A DNA stretch of 64,000 nt from Phascolarctos cinereus (taxonomy: Eukaryota > Chordata > Mammalia > Diprotodontia > Phascolarctidae). The translations under genes were made by a program, and so were the position numbers. Below, piece after piece: positions 59,941 through 64,000 of the stretch (position 1 is its first letter; each line of letters opens with the position of its first letter). The DNA lies in the NCBI RefSeq assembly GCF_002099425.1, contig NW_018344004.1, positions 6,483,001 to 6,547,000 of the forward strand, in the 5' to 3' direction. The notes under the pieces are model-generated. The model was given only the letters and a program-made list of their open reading frames with translations, was not told the origin of the DNA and searched no databases.

Positions 59941-60293
59941 GAACTCCCATGGCTATCATTTTACTTATGTTTTGACACTGGACTCCTATGATTCTGGAGG
60001 AGAATGTGAGGTTGAAAAAAATAGTTTTTACATGCAACTGGAAAATGAGACATATAGGCAATGGGGTATAGAAATCTATCCTGGCCTACAGGAAACTATA
60101 AGGGAAAGGGGATAAGAGAAGGGGAAGAATTATAGAAGGGAGGACAGATTAGAGGAAGGGTTATTCAGAATGCATGCCATCCTAACATGGGAGAGGGGTG
60201 ACATGGGGAGAAAATTTGGAACTCAAAATCTTGTGGAAGTGAATGTTGAACCCTAAAAATAAATATTTAAATTTAAACACAAATTTTAAAAAA
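59941..60293 (+). mobile_element. SINE-length L1-derived element, second copy
   Basis: CTGGACTCCTATGATTCTGG, TACATGCAACTGGAAAATGA, GGCAATGGGGTATAGAAATC, AGAAGGGAGGACAGATTAGA, CAGAATGCATGCCATCCTAA, then GGAACTCAAAATCTTGTGGA, GTGAATGTTGAACCC and an A-rich tail. Same modules in the same order as the minus-strand copy at 47885-48145, with more sequence at the 5' end. Non-coding; the 59894-60115 frame is incidental. Confidence 0.75.
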
Positions 60294-60344
60294 AATACAG
60301 CTTTTATCCCTCAGATCTTCCTCCCTTTGATCATTTTGATCATC

Positions 60345-60690
60345 TTTCTGGTGAGTGAATCAATGAATGACTGAATGAATCAAAAAGTGTTTATTAAGTA
60401 TTAAACATATACTAGACACTGTGATTTTTATTGTTGTTCAGTTGTTGCAACCATCTGTGACTTTTTTGTGACCATATTTGGGTTTTAGTTTGCCAAGATA
60501 CTGGAGTGCTTTGCCATTTCCTTTTGCAGCTCACTTTACAGATGAAGAAGTGAGGCAGATAAGGTTAAATGACACTAGGGTGAGTATTGGGAATATAAAA
60601 AGAAATCAACAAGACAATCCCTAATCTTAAAGACTTTACATTGTACTGGGGCAAACAACACACAAGGTGAGCTAGAACAGAAAAGTGGGT
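60345..60690 (+). mobile_element. Old therian interspersed repeat split by a SINE
   Basis: The left part (GTGTTTATTAAGTATTAAAC, ATATACTAGACACTGTG) and the right part (GTATTGGGAATATAAAAAGA, AATCCCTAATCTTAAAGACT, TTACATTGTACTGGGGCAAA) join when the SINE at 60424-60580 is ignored. Same family as 47215-47345. Confidence 0.6.
60424..60580 (-). mobile_element. Partial tRNA-derived SINE with RTE-type tail
   Basis: ATTGTTGTTCAGTTGTTGCA, ACTTTTTTGTGACCATATTT, TTTGCCAAGATACTGGAGTG, CTTTGCCATTTCCTTTTGCA and ACTTTACAGATGAAGAAG are the reverse-complemented tail and CORE part; the tRNA head is missing. Confidence 0.85.
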
Positions 60691-62624
60691 TGGGGAGTTA
60701 GAATAAATAGGAACTAACACAACTTGAAGATGGCTACAATGTGTATGGTGGAATTGGTACTGGTCACAATGAGGTGGTATATGAAGTGTACCATGCAGAA
60801 TTAATAGCATCTGGTTAGGGCAGAAAGAACATTCTGTAGTGGAGAAACCAAATGAGCTAAAAAAAAACTAACTAAAAAAGTGGTGGAGTGGATGTGTACA
60901 TAAATGCATATGGACACCTATGTGTGCTTATGAATGAATACATTATTGTATTTAAATTTTTGTGAACTGTTTTGTGCCTGAATTGGACCACCCTAGAAAG
61001 TTAGGTAAAATTCCTGTAAAAGACAGGCTAAAAATAATGATACAATATGATATAATTTCAGTAGAATTATATTTTAAGAAGTTTTGAAATAGCAAATGTG
61101 TGAAAGCAGGTATTTGACAGAGACCCCTATAGTAAGAGCTAAAAGAAGAATGAACTTGCAGTTAGTACATCTTCAAGGAAATATACAAGTGACTGAAAGG
61201 TCAGAGGGAATTGTTAAAACATAAGTTGAAACCAGTGATAAGAAAGAAAATGGAATTTGAAGATGGAGTCATGAAGTATCACATGCGGACTAAATCATTA
61301 TTTTTTTTTTTGTCTAGCTGATTTTCAGTTGAATAGTAACAAAAAAAAATAAGGTAGCTGGAATGAATTTTCCACCCTTAGGGTATTGTGATAATAAATC
61401 TAGATTTGAAGGGTTGACATAGCTCACCAAACGATGCAATTAAATCCTCTAAACAATTTATCAGTCCATTATGAGGAGAGAGTAAAAGAAATACTAAAAC
61501 TTCCAAGTATCAGATTTAGGCCATTTGTGGAAGTTATTTTGTTTTACTTTGCTATAATTATACCTGCTTTGGAAACTACTGGAACTGATCAGCAGGTAAA
61601 AAGATGCTTTAAGAAAACAGAGTTATGTCAAATTATTTTAGTAGCATGTGGTCTTTTTTATTAATTACCATCCTTTTGTTTCACTTGCATATCAACTCGG
61701 CTTTATCTGCTTTCAAATTAAACTGATATATTTTCAGATTTCAAGTGATTCTAATTGAAAAACCCAATGCAAATTACTCTGAGTTGGATACAAACACCCA
61801 ATCTAGCAGAAAATTACACATTTCAAGGCATATTTATGGGCTTTTATTTCATAGCTCATGAAGCTCTGTATTTCATGATTTTTATAGTCCGTGAAATAAA
61901 AAAGCTTATGTAGCAATAAGTTAAATAATTTAAATTTTCAACATGAATATTAATTCTGAGGTGCATGAATGTACCGATCAATTGTATAATGTTTCTGAAT
62001 GATATATGTCCTTATATACTCTTTATATAGGTGTGTTAACATAAACACACACACACAGACACACATATATATATGTCTAGATATAAAACCTTAAATGTGT
62101 ATGGGATAAATACAGAGAAATTTAAAATAGAAGAGATAGCCAGAAATATAAACTAAAAGAATTTAGCCATGGAATTAAACCAGAACACCATTTGTGACTT
62201 CAACTTTTTTTTTGTCACAACTTTAAACCCACCAGGTTTCATTGTTAAAATACCTAACCTGTCACATGATTTTAAAGAACCTCTAAGTTACTGTTAAATC
62301 AGCCAGTCAATTAGTTAATGATAATGATGTACTAATTTTTTTTTCAAAATAGGATGTAAATGAAGCTATTAATGTATCCAGTCTAAAAAACTTTATATTA
62401 TATTTTGCATTCTTTGTGATGCACTGATAAGTCCAATTTTTATCCCTCTAAGACTTTAAGAGAAGCTGAAAAATAAAATTACATTCTAGCAAAGGCAATA
62501 AACAGTATCTCTGATTTCCTCAATGTGAATAATTATCTCTTTCAAGGTAGTTTGTGGAAAAGCAACCCAATTATGACTTAATAGAAATGTCCTATGAAGC
62601 TGCTTGAAAATAGTTGAGATTTCC
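60690..62624. other. No gene; unassigned AT-rich sequence
   Basis: No repeat family recognised apart from a short CA run near 62042-62070. The 61434-61664 frame has no recognisable domain. An octamer ATGCAAAT occurs at 61767-61774 in a stretch with several TAATTA-like cores. Confidence 0.4.
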
Positions 62625-62710
62625 AGGGGTCACACTGCTTCTAAGTGTCAAGTGTGGGATTTGAGCCCATATCTTTCAGACTTTAAGCTCAGTACTCCAC
62701 TATGTGAGAG
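62625..62710 (+). mobile_element. MIR 3' half
   Basis: GGGGTCACACTGCTTCTAAG, GTGTGGGATTTGAGCCCATA and GCTCAGTACTCCACTATG match the MIR segment 'ggtcacacagctagtaag ... gggatttgaaccc ... gctcttaaccacta'. Confidence 0.65.
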
Positions 62711-64000
62711 TTCTCCAAACTGTAGATGCCTTGATACCTTCCAGGATATATGTTTGAAGAAATACCTAAAATAATTTTATATTTTTTATTACAACTTGTA
62801 CACAAATTTATCACATTCTTCAATGAATGCAAAGTTCAAATCAAAGTCCACAAAAGTTAAATAGGCATGTTGAAATTACTTCTGAAATCACTACAATTCA
62901 GTTGCCATTTCATATGGTGTATATCAATAATTTTTAAATGCTTTGTTGATAGAATCCCTTTAAACTCTTAAAAAACTATCGAGTATCCCCCAAAGATAAA
63001 ATCTATCAAAATTAATCATATAAAAATTTTGAAAATATCATCAGCATCATCATCATCATTAAAATAATTTTGACTTTGAAGGATACCTTAAAGGGTAGAG
63101 GCCCCTGGGCCACATGTTGAGAAATGCTAGTGTATACAAACAAGGCCAGATCTTAGTCAGTGTGGGGGAAATCTCTTAATGAACAGTGTCTGCTTGTGAC
63201 AAAGATTAGTCATGTTAATGATTTTGCTATATTTAAATATACAATGTGTGAATACAGGATTAAATAATTGTTACATGAAATTTTAACCTATTTTTATATT
63301 TCTCAATATTTTATTAAGTAAATGATAAAGTACTTTCTGAACAAGCTATAACTTTTAAAACTAGTTTGAGAATGTTATGTAACAATCTGAAATTATCAAA
63401 ATTTAAGCTAAATTTTCATTGTTTTAATTTTCATTGCCATGATCTTTATTAAAAGTGAAATATATTTTATTGCATATATACAAATGTTAGTTATATGTAT
63501 GTATCACCAATCCAAAGAAATTCAACTATAGTACCTCAAATTACTACAATGTCAAAAACAAAAGAAATACAGAAACAGAAATCTAAAAACTCAAATACAG
63601 AAAATGTGATTCACTTCATTTATCTTTGTTATTTATACATAGTGGCATTGATGGAGAGGAAAAAAACTCTGTATTTGTTTTGTACAAATGCTATAGCTGT
63701 GTACAGAAAGCATGAAACTGAGTACATTAAACTGACATCTTGAAAGGACATGTAAAGAATACACTGGCAAGAGAATATTTTCTCTAAAGAAAATTATTTG
63801 TTACAAGCAAAACAAACTTTAAAAAACTGTGTCTATGACATCAAAATTAGCAATTGTGACATATAACAGTGAACCCAGAATTTCAAATTGCAAAAGGCTT
63901 AATTGGTGGAAGGAAATTGGTGTTACCCATGTTTAGTTAAAATGATGTTTGACAAATCATGCAGTAACATAGCTATGGAGCTGGGAGGGTCCTCAGAAAA
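62711..64000. other. No feature recognised
   Basis: AT-rich; a short CATCAT run at about 63042-63060. The 63495-63743 frame is Lys/Thr/Gln-rich without domain similarity that I can see. Confidence 0.4.

Noticed and set aside
1-64000. A previously undescribed multi-gene system
   Set aside because: No cluster of host or accessory genes is present. All recognisable coding sequence is dead LINE sequence; the unusual signals are structural features of retroelements.

Overview
This window is marsupial nuclear DNA, probably from an Australian marsupial, and it is AT-rich and intergenic or intronic. The assignment rests on its repeats. Several tRNA-derived SINEs begin GGGGCAGCTAGGTGG and carry the GAGTTCAAATC B box (WSINE1/MAR1 type). 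Some of these share the RTE/BovB-type 3' tail. There is also a large load of marsupial-type L1 LINEs, plus older L2, MIR/THER CORE-SINEs and a hAT MITE end. I found no convincing host protein-coding exon, tRNA gene, rRNA gene or CRISPR array. Almost every open frame is L1 debris or a microsatellite read as protein.

Layout. 0.6-1.5 kb holds an L2 3' end. 3.7-4.0 kb is a SINE with its target-site duplication (TSD). 4.2 and 6.2 kb carry an 84-bp near-identical direct repeat. 5.3-9.0 kb has MIR copies, an unidentified coding-like fossil, an RTE-like fossil and an L2 end. 12.0-15.8 kb is a minus-strand L1 lacking its reverse transcriptase region. 18.3-21.7 kb is a 5'-truncated minus-strand L1 with a SINE-headed insertion. 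22.84 kb has a perfect 48-bp palindrome. 24.5-31.3 kb is a minus-strand L1 (HAL1-like) split by a 2.5-kb retroposed LTR-element transcript and by a short L1 with a long GAAA microsatellite. 31.5 kb is a SINE and 31.9-32.9 kb an L1 3' end. 36.0-37.3 kb is a 5'-truncated plus-strand L1. 37.8-41.5 kb is a TSD-bounded plus-strand L1 with 5' UTR, ORF1 and endonuclease joined to the 3' UTR. 44.9 kb is a hAT MITE end and 45.3 kb a SINE. 47.9-50.1 kb holds a short L1-derived element and an L1 lacking ORF2. 50.1-55.5 kb is an old L1 with three nested insertions. 56.3-59.9 kb is an L1 whose 5' UTR tip is fused to ORF2. 59.94-60.29 kb is a second short L1-derived element. 60.7-64 kb is mostly unannotated.

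There is no working gene system here. The interest lies in retroelement biology: an LTR-element transcript copied like a processed pseudogene (R-U5-internal-U3-R-poly(A) inside an L1); a group of L1 copies that keep their 5' ends but lost internal blocks; two different tandem 5' UTR designs; and a SINE-length L1-derived family seen in two copies. Boundaries were read by eye and are approximate unless a TSD is quoted. Family names are from memory of consensus sequences, not from a database search.
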